From: Gammaproteobacteria bacterium
Lineage (GTDB): Bacteria > Pseudomonadota > Gammaproteobacteria > Pseudomonadales > Cellvibrionaceae
Direction of reading: 5' to 3'
Length of the DNA: 64,000 bases
NCBI GenBank assembly: GCA_004172865.1
Contig: SEBV01000006.1
Coordinates: 186,001 to 250,000, forward strand
The number at the start of each line of letters is the position of its first letter. Within the stretch, counting starts at the first letter, position 1. Below are positions 1 through 9,540 of the stretch, in pieces. The position numbers were made by a program, and so were the translations under genes. The notes under the pieces are model-generated. The model did no database searches, had not been told where the DNA came from, and saw only the letters and a list, made by a program, of their open reading frames with translations.

Positions 1-107
1 GTATCGAGATTATCGTACTGGCCATTATTAATAGCCCAAAATAAAACCTTCACTGCGATAGCGATAAAAATCAGCGCACAGGGAACCAGAAAGTAGAGAC
101 TTTCCAT
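1..107 (-). CDS. ccoS: CcoS, cbb3 oxidase maturation protein (partial)
   Basis: The N-terminal 35 or so residues of a tiny membrane protein are present and the rest lies beyond the left edge. The peptide starts MESLYFLVP, has one hydrophobic helix (about residues 4-26), and then reads FWAINNGQYDNLD, the usual CcoS pattern of a helix followed by W-x-x-x-x-G-Q-[FY]-D-[DN]-L. CcoS is needed for cofactor insertion into cbb3 oxidase. It starts 28 bases after the ccoI stop, as the last gene of a ccoGHIS-type assembly set. The call rests on motif plus position; only the C-terminus is unseen. Confidence 0.85.
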   Translation of the reverse strand, partial: MESLYFLVPCALIFIAIAVKVLFWAINNGQYDNLD

Positions 108-135
108 TTAATTCACTCAACAGAAATTTTGATGA

Positions 136-2565
136 CTATTTACTTAACCGCAAGGCGTTGAGGACCACTATCAGCGAACTCATGGTCATACCAATTGCCG
201 CTGCCCATGGTGCGACATGACCGCTTGCCGCAAGCGGTAAAGCGATTAGATTATACGTGAGCGAGAAGATTAAATTTTGTTTAATTATGTTATTGGTGCG
301 CTTTGCGATTTCGATGGCTTTTGGTAGAAGCGTTAATTGATTGTTGAGCAACACGGTATCGGCACGCGTTTGGGCGAGGTCGGATGCCGACGCCATAGCG
401 ACAGACACATCTGCTCCGGCGAGTACGGGTACATCATTGATACCGTCGCCCACCATCAATACTTTGTCGCCTTGGGCTTGAGCTTTTTGAAGTCGCGCAA
501 GCTTATCGGCTGGTTTTGCACCGGCAATAAAATCAGCGAGGTTCAATTGTTTTGCAAGCTGCGCAACTGAACCCGACTGATCGCCGCTTAACAATTCAAC
601 TTTAATATTCATTTTTTGTAGAGCAAGAATCGCCTCTTGTGCATGAGGACGAATTTCATCTTCCAAACCGATCCACGCAACTGCACCTTGCGTATTCGCG
701 AGCAGCAGCCAGAGTTTTTGCTGATCAGGTGAGGCTGGATTATTGCGTTGGACGGAAATTATTTCGCTCGCGAATTCTTGCGTACCTATGCGATAAATTT
801 CCCCACCGACAATACCTTCGATACCGGCGGCGGTTGTTTGTTTCACATCGACAGCACGGCGGTTGTTTTGCCAGGCACTAAATGCTCGTGCAATAGGATG
901 ATTGGAATCAGTCTCTAAAGTTGCTGCAATCGCTAGGACATCTTCACGCTTTTGTTCAGCGAGTAAAAGGACATCGGTTATGTAAAAACGGCCTTGGGTT
1001 AAAGTACCGGTCTTGTCAAAAATCACGCGAGTAATTTGCGGCAAAGCTTCAATAACATGACCGCGCGCCACCAGGAACCCGCGTTGACGCAAATTAGCCG
1101 TAGCGGCTGAAAGTGCTGCGGGCATGGCCAAAGCCAAAGCACAGGGACAAGTAACTACAAGCACGGATAAAGTAATCCACAAAGCGCGACTCGAATCTTT
1201 GAACCACCAAAAAATAAATACACATGCGCAAACTATTAATAAACGTGCGACAAAAAAACGTGCAATTTTGTCAGCTGCTATAACCTGTTTTGGTTTTTCA
1301 TCTGCAGCTTGTACGGCTAAACGTTCAATGCCTGAAAGTTGCGTTGCGCTGCCAATGGCGGTGACGCGAATGCGCATTGAGCTTTGTCCGTTCAGCGTAC
1401 CGGCAATAACTCTGTCGCCAGTTTTTTTTGCGACGGGAATAGATTCGCCCGTGATTAATGCTTCGACGACTTCGCTTTCGCCGCTCACCACAATTCCATC
1501 GCACGGAAAAGTATCGCCAGACTTTACTAATACTAAGTCATTAACAGACAGCATTTTGAGTGGAATATTTTCGGTAGTCTCTTCGCCGGAATTTTGGGTA
1601 ATGCAACACGCAGTGAGCGGCATTAATTGTGCGAGATTTCCAAACGCCAGGCGATTGCGATGGCGCGCGCGCTGCTCTATGTAACGGCCCAACAATAAAA
1701 AGAACGCAAACATGGAAACCGATTCAAAATAAACTTCGCCACTGTTAGTGATAGTGGCCCAAGCGCTGGCGAGATAAGCCAAACCAATCGCAAGTGCGAC
1801 TGGAACATCCATAATTAATTGTTTGCTTTTAATGCTGCGCCATGCAGCTTTAAAAAAAGGCGACGCGGAAAAAAATACGACTGGTGTTGCCACCAACATA
1901 CTTAACCAGCGCAAAAATTCTAGCCAGGTATCAGTTGCGCCGAAATAAATCCCCACCGCTACCATCATGGCTTGCATCATGCCGAAGCCAGCAACACCTA
2001 AACGAAACAAAGCAGTTCGATTTTCTTTTTTGAAAAATTCTTGCTGTTGATCATCGGTTGCGGGCCGAGGCTTGTAACCAATTTGGGCAAGCGATTTTAA
2101 GAGTTCGCTAAGCGGAGCGTCTGCTGGTGACCACACAACTGTACAGCGATGCGTACTTACGTTGACGCTAACGACTTTTACCGACGCATTTTTTTTAAGA
2201 TGAGTTTCAATCAACCAACTGCAGGCAGCACAGGAAATTCCTTCTAATAATAAATTTGCCTGACGCGAATGTGCATCAAAATCCGTAACAAATTCGCTTT
2301 GCACTTCGGGCAAATCATAAATCTGCCAATCGGCTTTTAATTGCTGTGTATCGCTGCGTTGATTAATTTCAGTGCGATATTTGTAAAAATTTTCCAAGCC
2401 ACCATCCACAATTGCCATGGCAACTGCTTGGCAACCTGGGCAGCACATGGACTCAGATTTACCATTGATAGACACAAAAAAATTGGTATTGGCGGGAATC
2501 GGCAAACCGCAATGAAAGCACGAGGGCTTATCATTTTGATTTGCTAGGGAATCTACTGGAGGCAT
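136..2565 (-). CDS. ccoI: Copper-translocating P-type ATPase CcoI (FixI)
   Basis: This is a P1B-type ATPase of about 809 residues that delivers copper for the CuB site of cbb3 oxidase. In order it shows an N-terminal cysteine region (CFHCG and CCPGC, typical of the CcoI/FixI branch), a heavy-metal-associated domain with the CAACS copper motif, several membrane helices, the TGES actuator motif, the CPC transport motif in a helix, the DKTGT phosphorylation site, an HP motif in the nucleotide domain, and GDGINDVP. It sits between ccoH and ccoS, which favours CcoI over a general CopA. The start is uncertain: a TTG at 2586 would add seven residues, and the ATG at 2565 is preferred although both have weak ribosome-binding sites. 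Confidence 0.93.
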   Translation of the reverse strand: MPPVDSLANQNDKPSCFHCGLPIPANTNFFVSINGKSESMCCPGCQAVAMAIVDGGLENFYKYRTEINQRSDTQQLKADWQIYDLPEVQSEFVTDFDAHSRQANLLLEGISCAACSWLIETHLKKNASVKVVSVNVSTHRCTVVWSPADAPLSELLKSLAQIGYKPRPATDDQQQEFFKKENRTALFRLGVAGFGMMQAMMVAVGIYFGATDTWLEFLRWLSMLVATPVVFFSASPFFKAAWRSIKSKQLIMDVPVALAIGLAYLASAWATITNSGEVYFESVSMFAFFLLLGRYIEQRARHRNRLAFGNLAQLMPLTACCITQNSGEETTENIPLKMLSVNDLVLVKSGDTFPCDGIVVSGESEVVEALITGESIPVAKKTGDRVIAGTLNGQSSMRIRVTAIGSATQLSGIERLAVQAADEKPKQVIAADKIARFFVARLLIVCACVFIFWWFKDSSRALWITLSVLVVTCPCALALAMPAALSAATANLRQRGFLVARGHVIEALPQITRVIFDKTGTLTQGRFYITDVLLLAEQKREDVLAIAATLETDSNHPIARAFSAWQNNRRAVDVKQTTAAGIEGIVGGEIYRIGTQEFASEIISVQRNNPASPDQQKLWLLLANTQGAVAWIGLEDEIRPHAQEAILALQKMNIKVELLSGDQSGSVAQLAKQLNLADFIAGAKPADKLARLQKAQAQGDKVLMVGDGINDVPVLAGADVSVAMASASDLAQTRADTVLLNNQLTLLPKAIEIAKRTNNIIKQNLIFSLTYNLIALPLAASGHVAPWAAAIGMTMSSLIVVLNALRLSK

Positions 2566-2595
2566 GGATATAAAATCCGTCTGCAAAAATAAATA

Positions 2596-3144
2596 TTATT
2601 CTGCAGGTTTGGTGTTGGTGCGCGACTGCAAAACTGTTTCAGTTGTTTTTGCTAAATTAATTTCACCGCTAAGCAGCCACTCAGCATCTTTACGTTTACT
2701 TGCATCTGATTCCGGTACCAGGGCAATGTACCAGGAATATTCCACAGGAGAGTCAAGTTGACCGCGATATTCGCCAGCAGAAATAGCGGTTAACAAAAGA
2801 TTTTGGTCTTTTTTGGATTTAACCGGGTTATCTAAAAACAAATATAAATTTTTAGGGAAAGCGTGATTGCCGGCCAACGACACTAATACATCACCAGTGG
2901 TTTGATCAAATTTTACGTGAGCGACTAACTTAAGTTCTGCGGCTTTTTCATCTTGTTTGAGAGTTTGGTTAATCATCAAGCCTGATTTGTAGTAATTATC
3001 AGTCACAACGTCATCTGCAAAATTAAATGCAATTGAGACCGTGAAAAAACACAGTACGATAATAAAAATTAACGGGCCGAATACAAACCAAAACCAAAAC
3101 TGGCGATACCAGGGCAAAACATTTTCAGCGGTTTCGTTGGTCAT
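2596..3144 (-). CDS. ccoH: FixH/CcoH family cbb3 assembly protein
   Basis: This protein of about 182 residues has one N-terminal membrane helix (about residues 15-40, after the LPWYRQFWFWF lead-in that marks FixH proteins) and a periplasmic beta-rich domain. CcoH associates with the cbb3 oxidase and stabilises its assembly. The frame also opens at a GTG three codons upstream (3153). The ATG at 3144 is preferred because a GAG element lies about eight bases before it. It lies a few bases after ccoG and just before ccoI, so all are probably one transcript. Confidence 0.88.
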   Translation of the reverse strand: MTNETAENVLPWYRQFWFWFVFGPLIFIIVLCFFTVSIAFNFADDVVTDNYYKSGLMINQTLKQDEKAAELKLVAHVKFDQTTGDVLVSLAGNHAFPKNLYLFLDNPVKSKKDQNLLLTAISAGEYRGQLDSPVEYSWYIALVPESDASKRKDAEWLLSGEINLAKTTETVLQSRTNTKPAE

Positions 3145-3157
3145 TTTTTTCACTCAA

Positions 3158-4624
3158 TTATTTAGAGGGGCCGATAAAGGTTGTGCTGTGCGATATAACA
3201 ACTTCCGGTTTATCGCGCGCTACCACTTTAAAGGTAATAGTATTTTTTTCGCCTTTTAGTTCACTACGTTTTACCGATACGCGAACCGGCAAGGTAATAA
3301 TTTCACCTTCAAGAATCGGCGGTGCTTTGTAGCCCTGCACAGTGTAGGTGTAATCACCCAGCACACTAACATCGTAAACGTGAGTTTGGCGATCAAGGTT
3401 TTCAATTTTCAGGGTATAGACGTTTGAAACATTACCATCGCTAATGCGGAACATTTGCGTGCCACGGTCGCGCATGACTTCTACTAATAATGGCATACGG
3501 GTAGCGAGTGAGTATACGAAGAAACCAACCATTACCACCAACACAAAACCATACCCCAAAACGCGCGGGCGCATGATTTTGACTTTCTTTTTAGCGCCTG
3601 CGTCTTCGGTGGTGAAACTGATTAATCCCAACGGATAATTCATTTTTTCCATCACGCTATCGCATGCGTCTATACACAAACCACAATCGATACACTCGGC
3701 TTGCAAGCCTTCGCGAATATCAATATTCACCGGGCAAACTTGCACGCACCAGGAGCAGTCGATGCAATCGCCCAACCCTTGGGCTTTGTAATCTTCACCG
3801 ATTTTACGTGGGCCGCGCTTTTCGCCGCGCTCTTTGTCATACCAAACTGCCAAAGTGTCGTGATCGTACATGACCGCTTGAAAGCGCGCATAAGGACACA
3901 TGTATTTGCAGACTTGCTCACGCATAAACCCGGCATTACCGTAAGTCGCGCCGGTAAAAAACAGCACCCAAAAAACAGCAGTTAAATCCAGATTAAAAGT
4001 AAAAAAGCTAATGACTAAATCGCGCACCGGCGTGAAGTAACCAACGAAGGTCATGGCCGTTACCAAGGCTATGGCGATCCAGATAGCGTGTTTGGCAGTT
4101 TTGCGCAGAAACTTTTCTGTTCCCAGTTTTTTTGAATCGAGCTTGATGCGTTTGTTGCGATCACCTTCGCAGACAAACTCTGCCCACATGAACATCTGTG
4201 TCCACACGGTTTGTGGGCAAGTAAAGCCGCACCACACGCGGCCAACCATCACTGTAACCGTGAATAACAAAAACGCCGCGATAATTAATAGCCACGCGAG
4301 ATAGACACCATCTTGCGGTGAAAAGGTCACCCATAAAATATTAAATTGGCGCGCTGGCAAGTCAAACAACATGGCTGGTCGGCCATCAATAACCAACCAG
4401 GGCATCAACACGAAGCCTATGATTAGGGGCGCGCTGATATAACGACGCAGACGTTGGTAAAAACCTTTAATACGGCGGATGTAAACTTTCTCTTCCGACT
4501 CGTAAAGATTGATGTAACGAATTTCAGTTGCAGGGGCTTGTTTTGCAGAAATTTCCGTTGCAGGAATGCCCTTGGACGCCTCAGGTTGCTTGGACTTTTC
4601 GTTCACAGAAAGTACCTCAGACAT
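3158..4624 (-). CDS. ccoG: Polyferredoxin CcoG (RdxA/FixG family)
   Basis: This 488-residue membrane polyferredoxin is thought to reduce Cu(II) to Cu(I) for cbb3 oxidase maturation. The sequence shows a charged N-terminus, membrane helices near residues 66-80 and 108-128, the WCGFTCPQTVW signature, further helices, then CKYMCPYARFQ and two ferredoxin-type clusters (CIDCSWCVQVCP and CIDCGLCIDACD). A late membrane helix and a C-terminal Ig-like periplasmic domain of the FixG kind follow. It opens the assembly gene set directly after the ccoNOQP structural genes, separated by a hairpin. Confidence 0.93.
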   Translation of the reverse strand: MSEVLSVNEKSKQPEASKGIPATEISAKQAPATEIRYINLYESEEKVYIRRIKGFYQRLRRYISAPLIIGFVLMPWLVIDGRPAMLFDLPARQFNILWVTFSPQDGVYLAWLLIIAAFLLFTVTVMVGRVWCGFTCPQTVWTQMFMWAEFVCEGDRNKRIKLDSKKLGTEKFLRKTAKHAIWIAIALVTAMTFVGYFTPVRDLVISFFTFNLDLTAVFWVLFFTGATYGNAGFMREQVCKYMCPYARFQAVMYDHDTLAVWYDKERGEKRGPRKIGEDYKAQGLGDCIDCSWCVQVCPVNIDIREGLQAECIDCGLCIDACDSVMEKMNYPLGLISFTTEDAGAKKKVKIMRPRVLGYGFVLVVMVGFFVYSLATRMPLLVEVMRDRGTQMFRISDGNVSNVYTLKIENLDRQTHVYDVSVLGDYTYTVQGYKAPPILEGEIITLPVRVSVKRSELKGEKNTITFKVVARDKPEVVISHSTTFIGPSK

Positions 4625-4679
4625 TGTACGCGGGGTAAATCAACAAGACGTACGGCAGGAATCGCTAGGATGGGGACAT

Positions 4680-4706
4680 ATGAGCGCAGATCAAGTCTGC
4701 GCTCAT
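4680..4706 (-). terminator. Hairpin between ccoP and ccoG
   Basis: There is a perfect inverted repeat with arms at 4681-4690 and 4696-4705 and a five-base loop; one more A-T pair can form outside. It lies 27 bases past the ccoP stop on the minus strand. No T-run follows, so it is more likely a partial terminator or an mRNA-stabilising or processing structure separating the abundant oxidase transcript from the assembly genes. Confidence 0.5.
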
Positions 4707-4731
4707 GAATGATGAAAATTTAAACGGGAAA

Positions 4732-5655
4732 TTATTTCGCAGCGTCACTCTGCGAGAGACTATAGACGTAGGCAGCCAGTAAATGGATGCGCTCTGGTTT
4801 CAGCGTTTCAGCATGAGTGGGCATGACGCCACCGCGACCATTGCGCACAGTTTGGCGCAAAACTGAAGGGAGTTCTTCAGGAGTCGTGGCACCGTATAAC
4901 CAGACATCATCCGTCAAATTGGGCGCGCCAACTTGTTGATTGCCCTTACCATCCGCACCGTGACATACAACGCAGTTGGTTTTGAAAACTTCTGCGCCCA
5001 AGGTTGCTTTAGCTTCGTCATGTTCTTTACCAGCTTGCTTAAGCACGAACTCAACCACGTTAACCACGTTTGTTTCACCAATGATTGGTCCCCATGCCGG
5101 CATAGCGGCGTGACGTCCCAAGGTGATGGTTTCTTTAATACGCTCAGGGTCGCCGCCGTATAACCAATCTTTGTCAGTCAGGTTGGGGAAGCCAAAGTTA
5201 CCGCTGGCATCTGAACCGTGGCAGACAGAGCAGTTGTTGAGGAACAAGCGCGCGCCCATCTTCATGGCTTCAGGATCCTTTGCCAATTGTTCAATCGGCG
5301 TATTCACAAACTTACCAAAGGTAGCATCGTAGGTAACCTGAGCTTTGGACTGCTCAGCTTCGAGCTGGTTGTGCGAAGTCCAACCGAATACACCCTTCCA
5401 CAAACCAAGGCCGGGAAACGCCACTAAATAACCAGCGGTAAATACGAAAGTTGCCAGAAACAAACCAAACCACCAGCGTGGTAAAGGGTTATCGTATTCT
5501 TCGATACCATCATAAACGTGGCCAGTTTTACGGGTTTCGCCACTTTCATCAGTTGCCACCACCGCGCGCTTGCGGTTTGCCATCAAAATCCAGAACAACA
5601 ACACAAGGTTGGTGAGGGTCAGACCTATAATCCAACAACTCCAAAATATACTCAT
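4732..5655 (-). CDS. ccoP: cbb3 cytochrome oxidase subunit CcoP (dihaem cytochrome c)
   Basis: This 307-residue dihaem subunit passes electrons from cytochrome c to CcoO/CcoN. It has two N-terminal membrane helices (about 6-26 and 62-82), with the DNPLPRWW motif between them that is characteristic of CcoP. Two cytochrome c domains follow, with haem sites at C142-x-x-C145-H146 and C228-x-x-C231-H232 and methionine ligands in the AAMPAWG and GVMPTH contexts. It starts two bases after the ccoQ stop and is the last structural gene of ccoNOQP. Confidence 0.96.
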   Translation of the reverse strand: MSIFWSCWIIGLTLTNLVLLFWILMANRKRAVVATDESGETRKTGHVYDGIEEYDNPLPRWWFGLFLATFVFTAGYLVAFPGLGLWKGVFGWTSHNQLEAEQSKAQVTYDATFGKFVNTPIEQLAKDPEAMKMGARLFLNNCSVCHGSDASGNFGFPNLTDKDWLYGGDPERIKETITLGRHAAMPAWGPIIGETNVVNVVEFVLKQAGKEHDEAKATLGAEVFKTNCVVCHGADGKGNQQVGAPNLTDDVWLYGATTPEELPSVLRQTVRNGRGGVMPTHAETLKPERIHLLAAYVYSLSQSDAAK

Positions 5656-5657
5656 AA

Positions 5658-5852
5658 TTAATTCCGCCCCTCTTGATCATCATTAGCTTGGTGATCTTCT
5701 GTCTGCTTGTTTTTGGTTTCATCCGCAAAGGGTAAGTTTGCGTCATCGTCAAAGCGGTTTTTGAGCTTCGGGGAAAACGCCCAAAAACATACCCCAAAAA
5801 ACGCGATAGTTACCAAAACCGTTGAAATTGCACCTAAAGTACCAACGTCCAT
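5658..5852 (-). CDS. ccoQ: cbb3 oxidase small subunit CcoQ
   Basis: This 64-residue single-pass protein has a helix at about residues 8-28, then FWAFSPKLKNRFDDDANLPF, the usual CcoQ pattern of F-W-A-[FY]-S-P-K and an acidic ANLPF stretch. The tail is hydrophilic and acidic. CcoQ stabilises the interaction of CcoP with the CcoNO core. Its start codon shares one base with the ccoO stop (TAATG), indicating coupled translation. Confidence 0.93.
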   Translation of the reverse strand: MDVGTLGAISTVLVTIAFFGVCFWAFSPKLKNRFDDDANLPFADETKNKQTEDHQANDDQEGRN

Positions 5853-6463
5853 TAACGTTTCTCTTTCAGTAGCAGGCCCAATTGCTGTAAGTAAGCAACC
5901 AGTGCGTCCATTTCGGTCACACCCTTCACTGCTTTCTGAGCACCTTCGATGTCATCATCAGTATAGGGAACACCAACGGAACGCAATGCACGCATTTTGG
6001 CGGCAGTATCTTTGCCATTCAAAACGTTATCGTTCAACCATGGAAACGCAGGCATGATAGATTCAGGCACAACGCTGCGCGGATTGTATAAATGCGCGCG
6101 CTGCCAATCGTCCGAATAACGGTTCCCTACACGAGCCAAATCTGGACCAGTGCGCTTGGAGCCCCACAAAAATGGATGTTCGTAAACGGATTCGCCGGCT
6201 ACAGAATAGTGACCATAACGTTCAATTTCTGCACGCAATGGACGAATCATTTGCGTGTGGCAAACGTGGCAACCTTCACGGATATAAATATCGCGACCTT
6301 CCAATACAACAGCAGGCAGCGGCTTTAAACCCTCAATCGGGGTTGTAGTTTCTTTAAGGAAAAACTGCGGAACAATTTCAACCAAACCACCAAAACTAAT
6401 GGCGATGACTGCAAGAACTGTCATCAAGCCAATGTTCTGTTCAACAATATCATGACCTTTCAT
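5852..6463 (-). CDS. ccoO: cbb3 cytochrome oxidase subunit CcoO (monohaem cytochrome c)
   Basis: This 203-residue subunit has an N-terminal anchor (about 10-33) and a monohaem cytochrome c domain with C65-x-x-C68-H69 in the sequence [15 protein letters not shown], which is diagnostic for Cco[17 protein letters not shown] segment typical of the family follows, then a methionine-bearing stretch ([10 protein letters not shown]). It lies between ccoN and ccoQ and overlaps the ccoQ start by one base. Confidence 0.96.
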   Translation of the reverse strand: MKGHDIVEQNIGLMTVLAVIAISFGGLVEIVPQFFLKETTTPIEGLKPLPAVVLEGRDIYIREGCHVCHTQMIRPLRAEIERYGHYSVAGESVYEHPFLWGSKRTGPDLARVGNRYSDDWQRAHLYNPRSVVPESIMPAFPWLNDNVLNGKDTAAKMRALRSVGVPYTDDDIEGAQKAVKGVTEMDALVAYLQQLGLLLKEKR

Positions 6464-6474
6464 CTAGGCTCCCC

Positions 6475-7926
6475 TTAGATCGATTGCGGCTGCGCGTTAA
6501 CATCGGCAGTTACTGACTGACCGGCTGCTTGCGCTGTACGGTAAGTGTTGTAAGCCATAAGCAACATACCTGAAAGGAAGAATCCACCCCCAATTACACG
6601 TACCAGATAACCGGCATGGCTGGCGGTTACGGATTCAATAAAGGTGTAGGTCAGAGTGCCGTCTTTGTTAAATGCACGCCACATCAAACCTTGCATAATG
6701 CCGTTTACCCACATCGCACATACATAAAGTACGGTACCGATGGTTGCTAACCAGAAGTGAATATTGATCCACTTAACGCTATACATTTGTTCGCGCTTAT
6801 AGAGGATTGGCAACATATGGTAGACCGAGCCGATAGAAATCATCGCAACCCAACCTAAAGCACCTGAGTGAACGTGACCTACGGTCCAGTCGGTATCGTG
6901 TGACAAGGCATTTACAGTTTTGATTGCCATCATCGGGCCTTCAAAGGTAGACATACCGTAGAAAGACAAAGCTACGACCAGGAAGCGCAATACTGGGTCG
7001 GTGCGCAATTTATGCCATGCGCCAGACAACGTCATAATCCCGTTGATCATACCGCCCCAGCTTGGCGCGAGCAGGATCAAAGACATCACCATACCTAAAG
7101 ACTGAGTCCAATCTGGCAATGCTGAGTAGTGCAAGTGGTGCGAACCTGCCCAAATGTACAGAGAGATCAGTGCCCAGAAGTGAACGATAGAAAGTTGGTA
7201 AGAGTACACCGGACGACCTGCTTGCTTGGGAACGAAGTAGTACATCATGCCGAGGAAGCCCGCGGTCAGGAAGAAACCTACTGCGTTGTGGCCGTACCAC
7301 CATTGCACCATGGCATCGGCAGCGCCTGCGTAAGCAGAGTAGGATTTGAACAATGAAACAGGAACCGCTGCAGAGTTAACAATGTGCAGCACGGCTACGG
7401 TTACGATGAATCCGCCGTAGAACCAGTTAGCAACATAGATGTGCGAGGTGCGACGCTTGACGATAGTGCCGAAGAACACAATCGCGTAGCTGATCCAAAC
7501 TACCGCCAGCAGAATATCGATTGGCCACTCAAGCTCAGCGTATTCTTTTGCCTGAGTCATACCTTGTGGAAGAGTGATAGCAGCAAGAACGATAACCGCC
7601 TGCCAGCCCCAGAACGTAAATGGCACTAGCCAGCCACCGAAGAGCTTGGCTTGGCAGGTACGCTGCACAACATAATAAGAAGTCGCAAACAATGCACAAC
7701 CACCGAAAGCGAAAATTACCGCGTTGGTGTGTAGAGGACGTAAACGCCCGAAATGCGTATAAGGTTGGAACAAGTCATTCAGACCCGGCCAAACCAACTC
7801 GGACGCGATAAACACGCCCATAGCCATACCAAATATGCCCCAAACCACGGTCATAATGGCGAATTTACGCACTATATCAAAGTCGTACACTGGTGGATCA
7901 CCAGCTACAGTCGCATGACTACCCAT
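6475..7926 (-). CDS. ccoN: cbb3 cytochrome oxidase catalytic subunit CcoN
   Basis: This 483-residue haem-copper oxidase subunit I has about twelve membrane helices and carries haem b, haem b3 and CuB. Recognisable pieces are [14 protein letters not shown] with a low-spin haem histidine, [25 protein letters not shown] with the CuB histidine and cross-linked tyrosine region, [12 protein letters not shown], and [14 protein letters not shown] with the haem histidines. It reduces oxygen at high affinity and starts the ccoNOQP unit. No recognisable FNR/ANR box was found in the 190 bases upstream. Confidence 0.96.
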   Translation of the reverse strand: MGSHATVAGDPPVYDFDIVRKFAIMTVVWGIFGMAMGVFIASELVWPGLNDLFQPYTHFGRLRPLHTNAVIFAFGGCALFATSYYVVQRTCQAKLFGGWLVPFTFWGWQAVIVLAAITLPQGMTQAKEYAELEWPIDILLAVVWISYAIVFFGTIVKRRTSHIYVANWFYGGFIVTVAVLHIVNSAAVPVSLFKSYSAYAGAADAMVQWWYGHNAVGFFLTAGFLGMMYYFVPKQAGRPVYSYQLSIVHFWALISLYIWAGSHHLHYSALPDWTQSLGMVMSLILLAPSWGGMINGIMTLSGAWHKLRTDPVLRFLVVALSFYGMSTFEGPMMAIKTVNALSHDTDWTVGHVHSGALGWVAMISIGSVYHMLPILYKREQMYSVKWINIHFWLATIGTVLYVCAMWVNGIMQGLMWRAFNKDGTLTYTFIESVTASHAGYLVRVIGGGFFLSGMLLMAYNTYRTAQAAGQSVTADVNAQPQSI

Positions 7927-7969
7927 AGGACATTACCCACACTATTAAATAAAAACGAAATGATTAAAC

Positions 7970-7984
7970 CCTGAGATTCTCAGG
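7970..7984. repeat. Short palindrome in the ccoN leader
   Basis: Six-base arms at 7970-7975 and 7979-7984 flank a three-base centre, 44 bases upstream of the ccoN start. It could form a small hairpin in the leader RNA or be a protein site. Nothing else identifies it. Confidence 0.3.
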
Positions 7985-8013
7985 CTGCATACCTGCAATG
8001 CCTGAAATCTTTT

Positions 8014-8050
8014 GCCCTACACATTCAATGGAATTGAATCAGTGTAGGGC
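8014..8050 (-). terminator. Strong hairpin between argG and ccoN
   Basis: A perfect nine-base inverted repeat lies at 8014-8022 and 8042-8050. Its loop contains a second inverted repeat (ATTCAA/TTGAAT), so a long bipartite stem can form. It lies 70 bases beyond the argG stop on the minus strand and 88 bases before the ccoN start. No uninterrupted T-run follows on the minus strand, so a role as argG terminator or as structure in the ccoN leader is inference. Confidence 0.45.
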
Positions 8051-8078
8051 AGAATTTTACTTTTTGCTTAACAATAAC

Positions 8079-8100
8079 CTTACAAACTGTAAGTTTACAG
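8079..8100. repeat. Overlapping palindromes downstream of argG
   Basis: Two overlapping inverted repeats share an arm: CTTACA/TGTAAG at 8079-8093 and CTGTAA/TTACAG at 8087-8100. They lie just past the argG stop and upstream of ccoN. The symmetry suggests a protein-binding site or alternative RNA hairpins. The sequence does not match the FNR/ANR consensus. Confidence 0.3.
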
Positions 8101-8118
8101 GCCGATTAGCACCGGCTT

Positions 8119-9339
8119 CTAGAGCTTGGGCGCACGACCTTTATTTGCTGCAATACGCATGCGTAATGCATTCAACTTGATAAAGCCTTCTGCATCCTTC
8201 TGGTTGTAAGCACCAGCATCATCCTCGAAGGTTGCCACTTTCTCATCGAACAGACTGTCAGCAGAGCGACGACCCACAACGTGAACCGCACCTTTGTAAA
8301 GTTTTACGCGAACATCACCATTTACGTAATGTTGCGATTCATCGATCAATGTCTGCATCAATTGACGCTCAGGACTCCACCAATATCCGTTATAGATCAT
8401 CTCGGCATATTTGGGCATTAAGCTGTCTTTAAGATGCGCAACTTCGCGGTCAAGCGTAATAGATTCAATCGCACGGTGCGCACGTAACAAAATCGTACCG
8501 CCGGGAGTTTCATAGCAGCCGCGCGACTTCATACCAACATAACGATTTTCAACGATATCCAAACGGCCAACACCATTGTCACCGCCCACTTTGTTCAAGT
8601 AGGTCAACACAGTTGCAGGTGACATTTTTTCGCCGTTGATGGCAACCACATCGCCTTTTTCGTAGGTCAATTCAAGGTAGGTAGCAACATCTGGCGCCTG
8701 CTCTGGAGCCACGCTCCAACGCCACATATCGTCTTCAGCTTCAGTCCAAGGACTCTCTAACACACCGCCTTCGTAGGAAATGTGGAGCAAGTTTGCGTCC
8801 ATAGAGTAAGGTGATTTTTTCTTCTTGTTGAAATCAACCGGGATATTGTTCTTCTCGCAGTAAGCCATCAAACTTTCACGCGAGGTCAAATCCCATTCAC
8901 GCCAGGGCGCGATCACTTTGATGCCTGGTTTAAGCGCGTAAGCGCCCAATTCGAAACGAACCTGATCGTTACCTTTACCAGTAGCGCCGTGAGAAATAGC
9001 ATCCGCACCTACTTCGTTAGCGATCTCAATCAAACGCTTGGCGATTAATGGACGGGCGATTGAAGTACCGAGCAAATACTCGCCTTCATAAATGGTGTTC
9101 GCGCGGAACATGGGGAATACGAAATCGCGGACGAATTCTTCGCGTAAATCGTCGATAAAAATTTGTTTAACGCCTAGCGCCTCAGCCTTCGCGCGAGCTG
9201 GCTCTACCTCTTCGCCTTGACCAATATCAGCTGTGAAAGTAATCACTTCACAGTTGTAATTCTCTTGTAACCACTTGACGATAACTGAAGTATCCAAGCC
9301 ACCAGAGTAGGCTAGGACGACTTTTTTGATGGTAGACAT
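8119..9339 (-). CDS. argG: Argininosuccinate synthase
   Basis: ArgG condenses citrulline and aspartate with ATP to argininosuccinate in arginine synthesis. The 406-residue product begins [18 protein letters not shown], containing the ATP-pyrophosphatase P-loop SGGLDTS. It also shows [15 protein letters not shown] and [12 protein letters not shown], both conserved in the family. The open frame extends 34 codons upstream, but the ATG at 9339 has a GGAG seven bases before it and gives the family length. It is alone between the cbb3 operon and a chemoreceptor gene on the same strand. Confidence 0.97.
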   Translation of the reverse strand: MSTIKKVVLAYSGGLDTSVIVKWLQENYNCEVITFTADIGQGEEVEPARAKAEALGVKQIFIDDLREEFVRDFVFPMFRANTIYEGEYLLGTSIARPLIAKRLIEIANEVGADAISHGATGKGNDQVRFELGAYALKPGIKVIAPWREWDLTSRESLMAYCEKNNIPVDFNKKKKSPYSMDANLLHISYEGGVLESPWTEAEDDMWRWSVAPEQAPDVATYLELTYEKGDVVAINGEKMSPATVLTYLNKVGGDNGVGRLDIVENRYVGMKSRGCYETPGGTILLRAHRAIESITLDREVAHLKDSLMPKYAEMIYNGYWWSPERQLMQTLIDESQHYVNGDVRVKLYKGAVHVVGRRSADSLFDEKVATFEDDAGAYNQKDAEGFIKLNALRMRIAANKGRAPKL

Positions 9340-9441
9340 TAGGAAGCTCCGCTGAAAGATCTCTGAGTCACTGTTTGCGCAAGGCCTGGGCCAGACAGTT
9401 GGGCGCGGGATTGTACTCGGAAGCCGACAAAATTCCCACAC

Positions 9442-9458
9442 CCTTATAACTTATAAGG
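9442..9458. promoter_or_regulatory. 17-bp palindrome in the argG upstream region
   Basis: Perfect eight-base arms (CCTTATAA/TTATAAGG) flank one central base, about 100 bases upstream of the argG start. A TTGCAA lies on the minus strand about 19 bases before a TATAAG within the palindrome, so the site may overlap the promoter. It is not a clear ArgR box. The regulator is unknown. Confidence 0.35.
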
Positions 9459-9540
9459 TCATTATTATTGCAAAAAAATTCGCGCGACCCACCTTAATTA
9501 AGAATGTCTTTCATTGCGCCGGAATGACACCCGCGAAAAA

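Noticed and set aside
7927-8118. FNR/ANR box upstream of ccoN
   Set aside because: Inspection found only ATTCAA/TTGAAT inside a hairpin loop, which has the wrong core and spacing for TTGAT-N4-ATCAA.
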